Assembly (NCBI GenBank): GCA_000697475.1
Contig: JNEU01000819.1
Coordinates: forward strand, 1-30,238
Source: Lichtheimia corymbifera B2541
Lineage: Eukaryota; Mucoromycota; Mucoromycetes; Mucorales; Lichtheimiaceae
Direction of reading: 5' to 3'
DNA length: 30,238 nt
Below the pieces are notes generated by a model. It had not been told where the DNA came from, ran no database searches, and saw nothing but the letters and a program-made list of their open reading frames with translations. Shown in pieces: positions 8,923 through 21,308 of the stretch (position 1 is the first letter of the stretch; every line of letters starts with the position of its first letter). The position numbers and the translations under genes were made by a program.

Positions 8923-11900
8923 ATGGAACATCCGACCAAGAAGCTGAAACGATCAGAAAGCAACGGTCGACGACATCTTGGTTCGCATTCTTCTTCTTCC
9001 TCACGACGTGCCAGCCGATCGCAGCAACAACAGCAACAACAACCACAATCAGCCAGTGACAGCAAGTCGTCTATTACTCATCAGCGCTATAGTCTAAGAA
9101 GTAAAAGGAAACCCACGACCGCTACCAGTACTACAAAGAAATTATCGAATACAGCTGATACTTTTGCTGAATCATCCACATCACAACAGCAACAGTCGAA
9201 TAGCAACAACAACAACGCCGCAGCAACAACAGCATCCTCTACCATTGGAAGGTAATAACAGAGATAGATAGTGTCCATCACATATATATACTTATCCATG
9301 TTTTGATGGTTACCATTTATATCCACATACCAGTAAGAAACGTTCACAAAAAAGAAAACAAACGACAACAGAATCCAGCACTCCTAGAAAACGCCAACGC
9401 GCCCCTTCTACTCGTACACGACGCAACAACAACAAGATGGAAAATGATCATGCAGAAGAATTAAAGCGGTCTACTACTACGACAACGACCCGACAACGAG
9501 CGAATAGCAGAGGATCATCCACTCGACAGACTGCCAAAAGTAGTGAGGCATCATCAAAACGAAAGGGTAAAGGCAAAGCACCTGATCAAGAGCATAGGTA
9601 AAGTTTTATTATTATTATCTATCTATTTCATCACTCAATGATGATTTTCCTTTGCTTAGTAAATCCACGTCAACCACCAGCACCAGCAGCAGGCGTAGGG
9701 CTAAGAAGCAAGCCGATCCGGAAGAATTGGAATCACATGAGCCTGAGTCTGACTTGGATACCACCACCACTCCTGTTTCCTATTTCCAATACTTTGACGA
9801 CGACGATATGGAAGACGGCAGGGAGCATACTTTTGACGATGAGGATGAATATGAACATGAAGATGACCACCATCCGCACCACGACGATGCTCAAGCCATG
9901 CACCAAGATTTGGACGATGAGGAGGAAGACGACGATGAAGACGAAGACGAAGACGACGACGATGACACTGACGAATTAGAACGCATTCGACGCAGCTTTG
10001 GTTTACAATTATCAAGTTCTTTTGGTGGCATGATGTCAGATATGAGCAGTCGCCTACGTTCGATTCTTGCCAGTCTCAAAAATGACGAACCTACTATGCA
10101 ACTGGTGGCATTACAAGAGCTTGCAGAAATCTTATCTGTGAGCAGTGAGGAGAATCTTGCCGGTTATTTTGCCAGTGACAGCTTCGTCAAGGAACTTGTA
10201 CGCATCATGAAAGGTCCCACAGATATACTAGGTGGTGGTGGTCTTGGTGCTGGTGATATGGATGATGACATGATGATGGCATTGGCAATGAGTGAAGGCC
10301 TAGGCGGTGGCAACCCCGAAATCGCATTATTGGCTTGTCGATGTATCTCCAACTTGCTGGATGCAATGCCTACCGCTGTGACCAGCGTGGTGTATCATGG
10401 TGCCGTCGGTGTCTTGTGCCAAAAGCTCAAGTCTATTGAATACATTGATTTGGCCGAACAGGCTCTATGTGTACGTGTTTGTTGGAAGGGGAGAGAGAAC
10501 AAGGGGGCTAATCATATGTATGTGTTCTGTAGGCATTGGAAAAGGTTGCACAACACTTGCCAAGGGCCGTAGTACACGAGGGCGGTTTAAGCGCAGCATT
10601 GATGTATTTTGACTTTTTCAGCATCCATTCTCAACGCACAGCACTACGCACAGCTGCCAATTGTATGCGTGGCGTCGATGCAGACTCATTTCCTCAAGTC
10701 ATGGAAGTCGTTCCTACACTCCTCAATACCATCTCTTATCCAGATCGCACCGTGATCGAATTGACATGTTTATGCTGGGTCAAGTTTGCTGAGACGTATC
10801 GCAACAACAGTGAATTATTGGAAAAGGCAATCACCAAGGAGCTATTGGAGAAAATGACTACCTTGATCCCAGTCCCTGGCAACACCAACGTAGTACGACC
10901 CTCCACATTTACCGATCTTTTGCGCATCTTTCGTGTCATTTCACGTGGATCACCCAAACTTGGTTATGATCTCATCCAGCTCAAAATTGTGGACACCTTA
11001 TATCGTGTCTTGGTGGGTGCTGCCAAGGCTCCTGAAGATACAGTGCCAACGGATGTGTCCTTGGATAGCAAATGGCGTGATTCAGTACATTCTATCTTGA
11101 GAATCTTTGTCGATGTACTTCCATCTCTTCCAAAAGGTAATAATAACGTCGTAAAGCTCCATAGGGCCAAGGTAAACTTATATATATAATGTAGATGGCA
11201 TGTTTAGTTCAAGACGATTCAAGGAAACATCCTCTCGAGGGGAAGGCACAGAGGAAACGAGCAGCAGTAGCAACACAAAGGACAAGGGAAACAACAAACA
11301 AGTGGATCCTCGTGTGGAATTGTTGGAAAAGAATGCAGATGTTGTCAAACGCCTTGATCAATTGTGTATCCCTGTATTACTGGAAGTATACATGTCGACG
11401 GTTACTTTGCGCACGCGACAGCTTGTCACCCACAACCTCGTCAAGCTTATTCACTTTTCCAATGCGGATACTTTGCAACAAATTCTCAAAGACCTCCCAT
11501 TATCAAGTTTCCTTGCTGGTATCCTAGCACAACAAGAGCATTCTTCCCTTGTCATTGATGCATTGTTCCAAGTCGAATTGCTTTTGAAAAAACTCCCTGA
11601 GGTGTATCGATTCCTTTTTGAACGTGAAGGTGTATTGCATGAAGTGGAGATGCTTGCCAATGCACCCATGCAGGATGAATCACAAGCTGAGGAGGCTGAC
11701 AACAAGAACAAGCAAGGTGAAGGCGATAGTTCAGAACCATCCAAAGACTCGGATGAGCCTGCCTCAGCATTGGATGTACTACGCAGTATGCAAGAATCAA
11801 TTCGTGAAGCACAAGCAGCAGCTGATGAACAAGAAAGCAGTGATGATGATGAAGAGGAAGAGGAGGAGGAGGAAGATAATGACGATGATGACAACAACAT

Positions 11901-14900
11901 CAAGGCATCCACATCTTCATCGCAAGCTGACAAGAATCAAACGGTGCCATCCTCTGACAAGAAGCGAAAGAGCTCGTCACGACGACGACCACAACAAGAG
12001 GATGATAAAAGCAGCAGCCAAGCCGAATCCACCCCACCTAGACGTCGATTATTTGATCGTAGTGGTTTGCATGCACTTTTACGCAGTCGTTTTGGTGCGC
12101 CTCAAGTACCTACCCCTGAAGCTGAAAAGGGCATTGGTCGTGGTTCCACCAGACGTTACATTATCCGTTTAGCCCAAAACATCCTGAGTGAATATCAAGC
12201 ACAAGATCAAGAAGGTGTATCCAAATCATCGAGCACGCTACAAGAGATCAAGGACTGTGCGCAATCACTCAAGGGAACATCTGCAGATCCAGAGGCGCGT
12301 CATACATTGGAAAAGTTGATGGGCTATTTGCAAGGATTCAAGATGGGCATCAGTAGCTTTGAATTGATGAATTCAGGGCTTATGGAAACATTGCTTGCCT
12401 ATCTCACAGATGACAAGGATCCCTCTTTCCACGCTCAGCTTGATACACGACGTCAGACATTTATTGATATGTTTTTGAAACGTGAGGCCACAATGGAAGC
12501 AGACGAGATTTATCCTGTGCGTGTCTTGGTGATGCGTCTTCAAGAGGTACTTAGCCGTTCTGAACCCTTTGAAGTGGTGACACCTTTGGAATCTTCGTCC
12601 CTTGGTGACAATTTCCGTAACCCTACAAGCATGCTTGCCAAGCAGTTACGTCTGCGTCTTTCCGGAAGAGGATCCGATATCCCCGTTGAATATCAGCAAT
12701 TGATGGTGTCTACGCATGCTGTGGCAACATTCAAGGTGCTGGAAGAGTATTTATTGGCACGCATTGGTAGTATGTCTTCTGCTGATGCTTCATCAAGACG
12801 GCGACGACGACGTGGTGGTTTAGAAGAAGATGAGGATTTGGAAGAAGATGAGGAGAACTCTGAAATCGAAGAGATTGATGTGGATAATATGGATGAAGAG
12901 GAGGATGAGGAAAAACATGAGGTAAGGGTCAATGGGTAAATCATTTTGTTTTTTCTCTTTGCTAATCTATATCTTTTGAAAAGGAGGATGCCATGGAACA
13001 ACCAGAGGAAGAGAAGGCTGAAACGTCCAAAGGCAAAAAGACATCATCATCATCATCGTCATCCACGGAGAACAAGCCTGGCAAATGGATCATTCGCTTT
13101 TACCTTAACGATACCCTGATCAGCAATGACACCACGGTCTATGGTGCTGTTCATCAATATGAAATCAACAACAACACCCGAGGCAATAGTTCTATGCGCA
13201 ACATTTGGATTACATCGTATCCTGTCACATTTGAGCGTGTGTATGTTACGAAGGATGAGGAAGAAAAAGAAGAACAACAACAAGCATCTACAGCAACATC
13301 ACGAAAAGAGAGTTGTGAGCGTCCTTCAGTGTTGACAGATGAATCCGTTTGTACGCGTGCTCTTCAACTGCTTCGCGTGTTGATGGATCTTGCGCGTCCT
13401 TTGGCTTATTGCACGCTTCCCTTGCAAGACTTTGTGAATCGTAAGGTGGCTGCCAAGGTGAATCGACAATTGGAAGAGCCTCTTATTGTAGCCAGCTCAT
13501 GTCTTCCTCGTTGGACCTATTGGTTGATGTTGGAGGCCCCCTTCCTATTCCCATTTGAAACGCGCTATCTCTTCATCCAAAGCACGTCCTTTGGTTATTC
13601 ACGATTGATTGCACGATGGCAAAGTATGCAAATGCGTAACAACCAGCAACGCGATGATCATCACCACAGTCAACAACCTGTCCTGGGACGTATGGAACGG
13701 CAAAAAGTGCGGATCATGCGATCACAAATGCTCGAGTCTGCGATCAAGATCCTGGATCTCTTTGGCAGTTCACAATCGGTGTTGGAAATTGAATACAATG
13801 GCGAAGAAGGTACAGGCTTAGGACCCACCCTTGAATTTTATGCAGCAACATCCCGGGAATTTTGCAAAAAGAGTCTCAACATGTGGCGCGATGACGATGA
13901 TGATGATAGCAACACTGGAGGAGAATACATTGTTGCCAAGCATGGCTTGTTCCCAAGACCACTCTCCAAATCAGGAAGCACCAAGATTATCAACTTGTTC
14001 AAGACGTTGGGTCAATTCATGGCCAAAGCAATGCTCGATTTCCGTATCATCGACTTGCCATTCAGCGCGGCTTTCTTCAAGGTCGCCATCGGTCATGAAC
14101 AACCTAGCATGTCTCTTGTAGCTGTAAGTTTGGATACCATGTGCTTTCTTTTACACATTGCTAATCGAATCAATATAGGAAATTGACCCGGTCCTTGGTC
14201 AGTCTCTCCAGCGATTACAAGCCTATGTTGATCAAAAGCGTGAAATTTATGCAGACGAATCAAAGGTACAACAAAGTGGTGATGAGAGAGAATACATCAT
14301 ACTGATTGGGTGGAAACAATAGAGCAACCAAGAGAAATTGGATGCCGCAAGCAAGATTCAAGTAGACGGATGCCGCATTGAAGATCTCTGCTTAGACTTT
14401 ACTCTTCCTGGTGAAACTGATCTCGAATTGAAGGCGGGCGGTGCCGATATTCCAGTGACGATCAACAATGTGGAAGAATACATAGATTTACTCCAAGACA
14501 AACTTGCAGGATCTGGCATTGCAAAACAAATGGATGCTTTCCGACAAGGTTTTGATCAGCTCTTTGCATTGGATGACCTCAAGATTTTGACCTACAATGA
14601 ATTGGTGTCATTGTACGGCGTTTCTTCAGAAGATTGGTCCTATGCCAGTAAGTGTCATTGTCTCATTGTGATGATGAAATAGGATATTGATTCTCTTTTG
14701 TAGCATTGGCAGATGCTATCAAGGCTGACCACGGATTCTCAATGGAAAGTGTCTCGTTCAAAAACTTGCTTACCATCTTGTCTGAAATGAATGATGATGA
14801 ACGACGCGAGTTTTTGCAATTCACCACTGGAAGCCCTCGATTGCCAATTGGAGGTAAATAATACAGATTCATTCACTTGGAGTACTTACTAATGGTCGGC

Positions 14901-15105
14901 CATTATAGGATGGAAAGCTATGCGACCTGTGTTTACTGTGGTATGCAAGACGGCCGAAGCACCCCTTTCACCTGACGATTATTTACCATCGGTGATGACC
15001 TGTGCCAATTATCTCAAGATGCCTGATTATTCGAGCAAGGAAAAGATGCGAACGAGGTTATTGACATCAATGCGAGAAGGCAAAAACAGCTTTTTGCTAT
15101 CTTAG
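8923..15105 (+). CDS. UFD4: HECT-type E3 ubiquitin ligase, UFD4/TRIP12/UPL3 family
   Basis: Ten exons (8923-9251, 9334-9597, 9660-10470, 10533-11136, 11195-12921, 12984-14123, 14179-14265, 14323-14647, 14704-14853, 14909-15105) give 1877 residues, close to human TRIP12 and longer than yeast Ufd4. Residues about 1-230 are basic, Ser/Gln/Arg-rich and nuclear-signal-like. An acidic tract follows (about 242-307), then armadillo-type helices (about 313-700) with family patches such as LACRCISNLLDAMP and YFDFFSIHSQRTALR. Two more acidic tracts (about 884-902 and 1213-1255) flank a disordered middle. The HECT domain fills the C-terminus from about 1480: IEYNGEEGTGLGPTLEFY, then LPSVMTCANYLKMPDYS with catalytic Cys1844, ending shortly after. 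Family members extend ubiquitin chains on ubiquitin-fusion and N-degron substrates for the proteasome. Full-length and apparently intact; a start further upstream cannot be excluded. Confidence 0.95.
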
Positions 15106-15262
15106 TTTCATTATATTCCCCCTCCATTCCATACACACATTTGCACAACAAGACAACTCACACAGCACCACCGTTTATACATATCACACCACACTTTGTT
15201 CAAACATATATTCCCCACACCATTGTACACAGTCGCACACACACTCACACACTCACAATCAG
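15106..15262. repeat. A/C-rich low-complexity tract downstream of the UFD4-like gene
   Basis: After the HECT stop codon the + strand is strongly A/C-rich, with many CACACA and CACTCACAC units and very few G residues. It lies between two convergent genes and is probably 3'-UTR or termination sequence. Confidence 0.5.
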
Positions 15263-15372
15263 CTTAGTAAAGATGCTCATGGTAAAATAAGATTTGAATT
15301 GAATGCAAGTTGTTATCAATTTTAGTACAATGAATTGAGAAATGCAAATTGGAGGAGAAAAAAGAGATCTTT

Positions 15373-16491
15373 TTAAGCACTGGTTGGTAGGACGTCAGAA
15401 GGGATCAAGCTGGTGAGCTGAGTAATGGATGATAGGTCGGGGATATCCTGTTACACAACATTCTAAATCAGCACTTTATCGTTACACATACATTGTACAT
15501 CCTTGCTCGACTTACATTGCTGTTGCATGGTAGATTGGCCTGGTTGGAAATGGTAGGAGATATCTTGATACCAATGATATTGACAGTGGGGACGACATCA
15601 TAATTGATGGTGATATCAGTAGGCTCGCTTCCCGTTAAACCGCATTTGCCCATCATATCCATGATAATCGATTGAGTAGCCGAATCCTTGGCGTCCACAC
15701 TTAGAGTGAATGGGAAAATGATCTCGGTGACAGCGTATCGTTCGATATGGACATCATTTAATTTTCCTCCTATATACATCGGTAAGCATTCCATCTTGTC
15801 CTGATTGCTTGTGTGTTCCTTTACCTCCGATTGAAGCATCGTGTCCGGGATAATATGCCTAAACAAAGAAGAAATGTTAAAAGGAGAACACGAAAGAAAC
15901 CGAGCAAGAGCGAGCGGAATGATGATGAAGATGGAACGTATGTAACCCAGCTAATCCTCCTCCACCTCCTCCCTCAGCCCCATGTCGATCTTCCTTCCTT
16001 ACCTTGGCTACCACATCCTCAAAGGTGATACTCTCGACATTGGGATTGTCAATGGTGATGTTCAAATTGAATACAAAGTTGGCCGTGGTGCCATTGATAC
16101 TGAATTGCGGTTCGCCTTGGATACCATTGAATTTAACATCAGGGACCTTGAAGATACCAGCGAGAACACCAATGACAATGGCAATACAAATGATGAGTAG
16201 CAAGATGATACAGCAGATATATCGGATCCACTTTGGTAAACAGGTACAACAGCCACAGCATAGCTTGTCCATACACGATCGCCGACGCGGCTCCTCGACA
16301 TACAAGACAGGTGCACCAGCGCCATCGCTCAAATGTTGATATTGCCCATGCTGACGGCCTGCTTTGCGATTGTGATCAACACCGTACCCGTCATCGCTTG
16401 CCATGGTGGGTGTCTGCATGTGTTGCATGGGGTAAGGTGGATCGTATTGACCATAGCCGCTGCTGTCATTGTAGTTGCCGTAATGGGCCAT
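15373..16491 (-). CDS. LEA_2-type single-pass membrane protein
   Basis: Four exons on the minus strand (16491-16003, 15858-15825, 15769-15516, 15447-15373) give 283 residues. The N-terminus (about 1-70) is Tyr/Gly/Gln-rich and hydrophilic, then comes a cysteine cluster, CMDKLCCGCCTCLPKW, directly before one membrane segment of about 23 hydrophobic residues (roughly 90-113). The part after the membrane contains FVFNLNITIDNPNVESI and later VPTVNIIGIKISPTI, the pattern of the LEA_2 (late embryogenesis abundant, NDR1/HIN1-like) beta fold. Two N-glycosylation sequons (NGT, NIT) follow the membrane, consistent with this part being lumenal or outside. The cysteines next to the membrane are good palmitoylation candidates (inference). 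Exon 2 is only 34 nt, and the first intron (144 nt, with a GGAGG-rich stretch) is the longest in the window. Function in fungi is unclear; a membrane or lipid-contact role is possible. Confidence 0.85.
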
Positions 16492-17150
16492 GTCAGTTAC
16501 AAGTTGTGTGTGTGAGTGAGAGTGAGTTGAACAAACGAAAAACAAGGAGCGGGAATGATATCTAATAAAAGAGGTTTCGCGTCTCACAGGATGCCACTCC
16601 AAAGTGACACAAGGAGTTGCTTCTTTTTGCATCCGACAGATCCAGGCACATTTCTATACTTATCTCCCGCATAGCAGTAGAATGATCATGGGTATCTCAT
16701 ATCCAGTCTCAATTGACATTTCCACAGTATACGCACACACTTTCTAATAATAAATCGCGTGTTTTAAGCTTATCAGTGCATAATCGATGTGTTTGCCAAT
16801 ATACATCACTCGCCCTAGATCATTCTCTTATTACAAGATCTACAAATCACAAGAGGAACGTGTATCATTACATTGAGTTATATGCTATCGAATACAGCTG
16901 CCTTTGTCCTAGACTCAATGGCGAATACCTATCTTTTTCCTTTATTCGAGCATATAAAGGTACAGGATATAAGTCTTTCTATAGGACATCAAATGACCAT
17001 ACACGAAGACGAAATGCAATTCAGGAACAAGAAAGGTCTTATGTAAGCTTATCGTAGGATCGTTACTTTATAGGTATTGTTAAGTCATCCAGTGAGCAAA
17101 GCGATCTTTATTACTTTAAAACACATCCTATATGATAAGTGATCACACTT
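16492..17150. other. Intergenic region between LEA_2 gene and amidohydrolase
   Basis: Upstream region of the LEA_2 gene (-) and 3' region of the amidohydrolase (-). A 114-codon plus frame (16713-17057) has no family pattern and is AT-rich. An AATAAA-like string occurs at about 16748. No gene is supported. Confidence 0.45.
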
Positions 17151-20100
17151 CTACATTTGTTGAGGAGAACAAAGAGGGCCAGGGTGACCACCACCATACA
17201 CCATATCAATCGTGGTACCAAACTCAAAGGGATTGCCATTATAGGCAATGAAATCAGCCTTGTATCCTTGACGAATCATACCTACTTGTTCATCCAAGCC
17301 AAACATCTGGGCAATGTTCCACGTGACCAAGCCCACGGCCATTTCTTGGGTCATGTCCTTGTTGTGCGCCAAATTCCATCCGGCTTCCCAAATCAGATTA
17401 CGCGCACTGCCATCCTTTCGATCCTCACTTGCTAGGCCAACGAGTACGCCATGCCGTAATAAGATATCAATGGCTGTGTCTTTGGAATACGGTGGGCCAT
17501 ACAGGCATCGACGGGCTTGCCAGCTCAGGGGCACACATCGTGCTGGCATAAGAATCACAGGAATTTGTACACGTGCTAAATGACTTGCTACCAAATGTGA
17601 TTCGGCACCTCCCAAAATAATAAACTTGACCTTGGGTAAGGTATGTTGCTTCATGTTGATAATCGATGCAATCTCATCCGCATCATCCGTCTCAACCACA
17701 ACTGCAAGTTGACCTTGAGCTACACGTGCAAAGATATTGGTGGCTGCATCCTTATCTTCATTGTCTTGTAACATAGAGCGTAATGCTGCCATTTGCTGGG
17801 ATATGGTCATTGAGCTGTCGTGCGTGATGATAAAGTGAAGTGCTGCTTCGGTCTTGATATAGGTATCATTGGAGTCGAGCACTATGATACGGGTCGTTAA
17901 CCACGAGTACTGCTACGGGTTTATCCAACACTTACATGTATGTTTGATTCCTGTACGAAAAGCGACTGAAACGCCAGCCAACATTTGGTCGCCGGCAGCC
18001 ATAGGTTGTGTGATGGATGTAGTTACACCTAATCCATACAAAAAATAAGCATGTGATGACCATCCATTTCTTGTATAGCAAGTACCTGCTTTGAATGCTT
18101 TTCGCATATGTAACCCATTGAATTGAAGGCCATCAACAGCACGCACAATGGACTTTGGTAGATCAGGATCATCAATGTTGTTTCTTGCAAAACCATCTTG
18201 CGTTCCAGGTTCATTGATCATTTCGCTCAAGCCCATTGAGACACCACTAGAAATGATACCCTATTATATGATGTTTTAGTACTCCTCGTTTCTAATTATA
18301 CACTACAGATACTTACAGGTGTCACTACACCGCCATGCAATTGGAAAATGGGAGCTGAGGAAGGCCATTCCCCTTGTTCACATGCTGTCCCAACACATTT
18401 TACATGACCCTGTTCGACCACCAAGTCGACTGCACCGGTGTATATTTCTCCAGGAGCAGCATAAAGTTTGCTGATATTGCGCAATACAAAGGAGTCGGTA
18501 TTAGGATGGCATGCTTCCTTTAATAATGGAGGATGGCTGGCATCATGACGGCTTTCCAATGACAAGGTGTTTGCTGGTCGGTTGGGCAATGCATGCACAT
18601 CGTTGATATCATTTGGTGATGTCAGTTCTTCTTCTTGTGTCTGGTCTTTCTCAACGAATTCTTCTTGTACTACGCCCTTGAACCATGATGCATTAAAATC
18701 AAGTTCGAAGCCATCGACGATCACGTGTTTGGGTCGAGCTCCAAGTCGCAATGGATGTCGTTCCCAAATAACCAAATCCGCATCCTTTCCAACTTCAATG
18801 CTAGACACCAATTGTTAATGACGATGGCTGGTAACAATGATTGAATGCTATAGACACACCTGCCAATGCGATAATCCAATCCAAGAGCTGTAGCAGCAGC
18901 ACTGGTTACAGAAGCTAGAGCTAAATGCTCATCCCAACCGTAATGATACGCCCTTTGTGCTTCGTACATCAAATCACGCTATCCATCATGGTCCATGAAT
19001 ATGATGTGTCTTTGATTTTCCTCCTTTCTATACTTACTCCATTTGTGACCGGGTGATCGGTGATAAGTGTAACAGGAATACCCGCCTCCGTCAGGATGCC
19101 AGGTGCATACACATTGTGATCCCAGACTTCGACCTATATACTTCGTTGGTCAGTGATCCTCTTCCATTATTAAGCAATGATCCATCATACCGTGGTGCCC
19201 CAAAAATCTATACAAAGAGACCATGATTATTAACGTACATTATTCATACGTGTGGATATGTGCTTAAATTACCTGTGGAAGTGGTAACCGTAATGTTGTT
19301 TTTGGCTCGCTTGATAATTTCAGGCACTTGCCAAGCACTGGAAGCATGATGAAGAGCGGCAATATCGAAATCGAATTCAAGTGAATGACGAACAATAGCC
19401 TCGATGTCTTGTGGTAAATAGCAATGGATATTCAATTTGACATTGTGACGCAACAACGCAATCAAGCTGTCAAGTTTGAGCGATTCTGGGAATGGTTCAG
19501 ATAAACGGATTTCGGGTGGTGAGGCATCGTGCTGCAGTGTCTTGTTGAGACGCATGGCTGTATCGCACCAATCATCTTGTTGACGCATCAATTCTTGGGC
19601 TTCCTCAAATCTCTTTCGGAATAGATACGCTTCGCCCATACCTATGATCCAACTGATTAAGACATGTTGAACAGAATACGTAGCTCGAAAAACATACGTG
19701 TCATGGGCATCTTGAACTGTTTCCCGTAAAACCTGTTTGCATTTCTTAGCGCACTTTCCACACATTCGTTCACACACAAATGATATTTACGATTTCGCAT
19801 TGTCGCCGCACGCGAACTTCATGTAACGCCAAGGGATTTCATTCTCTGTTGCATTGGCAGTAACAAGCATATCCTCCACTGATAATGTTGGCACAGGCCG
19901 AAGTTTAACGACTGCAGCTTCTCCACCCATAACATTGGCTGATCCAGGGAGCACCAGATTAGTTGTAATGCCGCCACTTGCGACCACCTTGATAGCGAGG
20001 TCTGTTGGACGCATGGCATCAATAGCACGTACCTACGCACGCATCTCTTTGTAAGCATCCATTGTGTATCCATGACAACAACCCAACTTACATATGGCTT

Positions 20101-20640
20101 AGTAGGCCCTGACATTTCATGACCATCAATAGCAGCACTGATGCCACCAATGCTATCCACCATCATGTGCGAGTGCATATCAATGATACCGGGAGTAACG
20201 ACACGGCCTTCAGCATCCACCACCTTGTCAGCTCGCGATGAATCGATTCCCATAGCAACCTCGCGTATTACACCATCTTGGATAAGCACATCGCCACCAT
20301 CCATGTATTCATTGCCGAGCCAGATATATCCATTCTTGATCAACAGCGTGCTATTGACAGCGCCACGTGGGTTCACCGTTCTTTCTGAAACAGGCTGTGG
20401 AACAGGACGAGGTCGTTGAAGCGCTTCACATTGCGTAAGCCCATGTTCAAAACTTGTAAAACTAATGCCAGGAGGAATAACCGTTTCTTGTGCATGGGCA
20501 ATAGTAGGTGTGTCGGTAATGCTGAAGGCTGGGAGATGGGTACATGAGTAGAAGGTCGCACCAGCAATGAACGCCAACAAAACAAACACCACAAGGCGAC
20601 GCTTGTCACAATGACGGAAACGCACGTAATGGTCGCCCAT
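17151..20640 (-). CDS. Two-module amidohydrolase with N-terminal membrane anchor
   Basis: Eleven exons (20640-20092, 20032-19791, 19732-19698, 19641-19273, 19207-19191, 19133-19038, 18978-18860, 18800-18317, 18260-18086, 18028-17936, 17881-17151) give 969 residues. A hydrophobic segment (about 14-33, after RHCDKRR) suggests a type II membrane or secreted protein. Module 1 (about 95-560) is an imidazolonepropionase-like metal-dependent amidohydrolase: PGIIDMHSHM with metal ligands His156 and His158, the family patch LPGSANVMGGE, KLNIHCYLPQDIEAI, AALHHASSAW and TDHPVTNG, then IEVGKDADLVIWERHPL. Module 2 repeats the layout (TPGIISSGVSMG, VLVGLASED, IRQGYKADFIAYNGNPFEFG), but the HxH is GxS and the later His is Glu, so it should not bind metal the same way. 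Exon 5 is 17 nt and exon 3 is 35 nt. Two-module proteins of this size occur in bacteria and fungi; the substrate is unknown. Confidence 0.88.
19191..19207 (-). other. 17-nt microexon of the amidohydrolase
   Basis: Exon 5 encodes the end of a split Asp codon and FWGTT, flanked by 65-nt and 57-nt introns with GTAATT/TATAG and GTATGA/TATAG borders. It restores the frame between TVTTST and VEVWDH and places the aromatic-Trp-Gly seen at this point in relatives (SDHWG-like). Confidence 0.8.
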
Positions 20641-21308
20641 GAGAGGTGTGGAAGAAAAAGGGTCGTTCGTGTCGCGTCGTGTGTGTGAAGAAGGGAAAAC
20701 GATACGCCACTCGAGTCATTGTGTGCCTTACATTTTGCAGCAACGTGCATAAACTTTCAGTACAACGACAACAACGCTCCATAATGGATCACCATTCAGT
20801 AATAATATTTCTATCATCATTAAAACGTTTCATTTGGGATTGTGATATATCAAGATGTGGAGAACAATGAACAATGGGAGCAGCTCACTCTTTTGGGCTT
20901 TTTACTGCACAACCCTATTCCATTTTTGAACAAACAATACTACAATGGCTGCAATGTGGATCATAGAAGGGGGGCATTACCGAATACAGGGATCTTGTTA
21001 TGTATATGCGTGCCAATAAAGTAAACATTCATTCAACTCTAAAGGATAATGGTGCAGTAAAAGGGGGGTGAAGGGGTGGTTTCGAGTATGACAGCGGAGA
21101 CTACAAAAGAGCTGCGGGATGCCTGGCACAGAAAAAATGTTTCTTTCGATGCACCTTGTGCCACCCACCAGTTGCTTTCTTGTTTCCCTTTTCTTTCATC
21201 ACAGCTCTTGTTTCCCTTTTTTCTCTTTCTCTCTCTTTTTTGCACACACACGCAACACTTTTAGCATTCAGATCATATTTCATTCATACTTGATCGGCCA
21301 CACTTTTC
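20641..21308. other. Divergent intergenic region between amidohydrolase and CSC1-type gene
   Basis: Should contain promoters of both genes. The right part is a strong pyrimidine tract. No further gene is supported; several 60-75-codon frames have no motif. Confidence 0.45.
21165..21243 (+). promoter_or_regulatory. Pyrimidine-rich leader/promoter tract with a 28-base-spaced direct repeat
   Basis: C/T-rich stretch 65-145 bases before the CSC1-type ATG. The string CTTGTTTCCCTTTT occurs twice, starting at about 21179 and 21207. Such CT tracts are common near transcription starts of fungal genes; the role here is inferred. Confidence 0.35.

Noticed and set aside
9701..10079. Minus-strand frames with poly-Ser run over 9891-10079
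   Set aside because: Reverse strand of the acidic GAC/GAT repeat in the UFD4-like gene.
11137..11194. Alternative short intron using the GTAAAC donor at about 11172
   Set aside because: It would leave an intron of only about 23 nt; the donor at 11137 gives a normal 58-nt intron and the family-typical LPKDGMF junction.
16713..17057. 114-codon plus frame between LEA_2 gene and amidohydrolase
   Set aside because: No motif, AT-rich composition, and no splice pattern linking it to other coding sequence.
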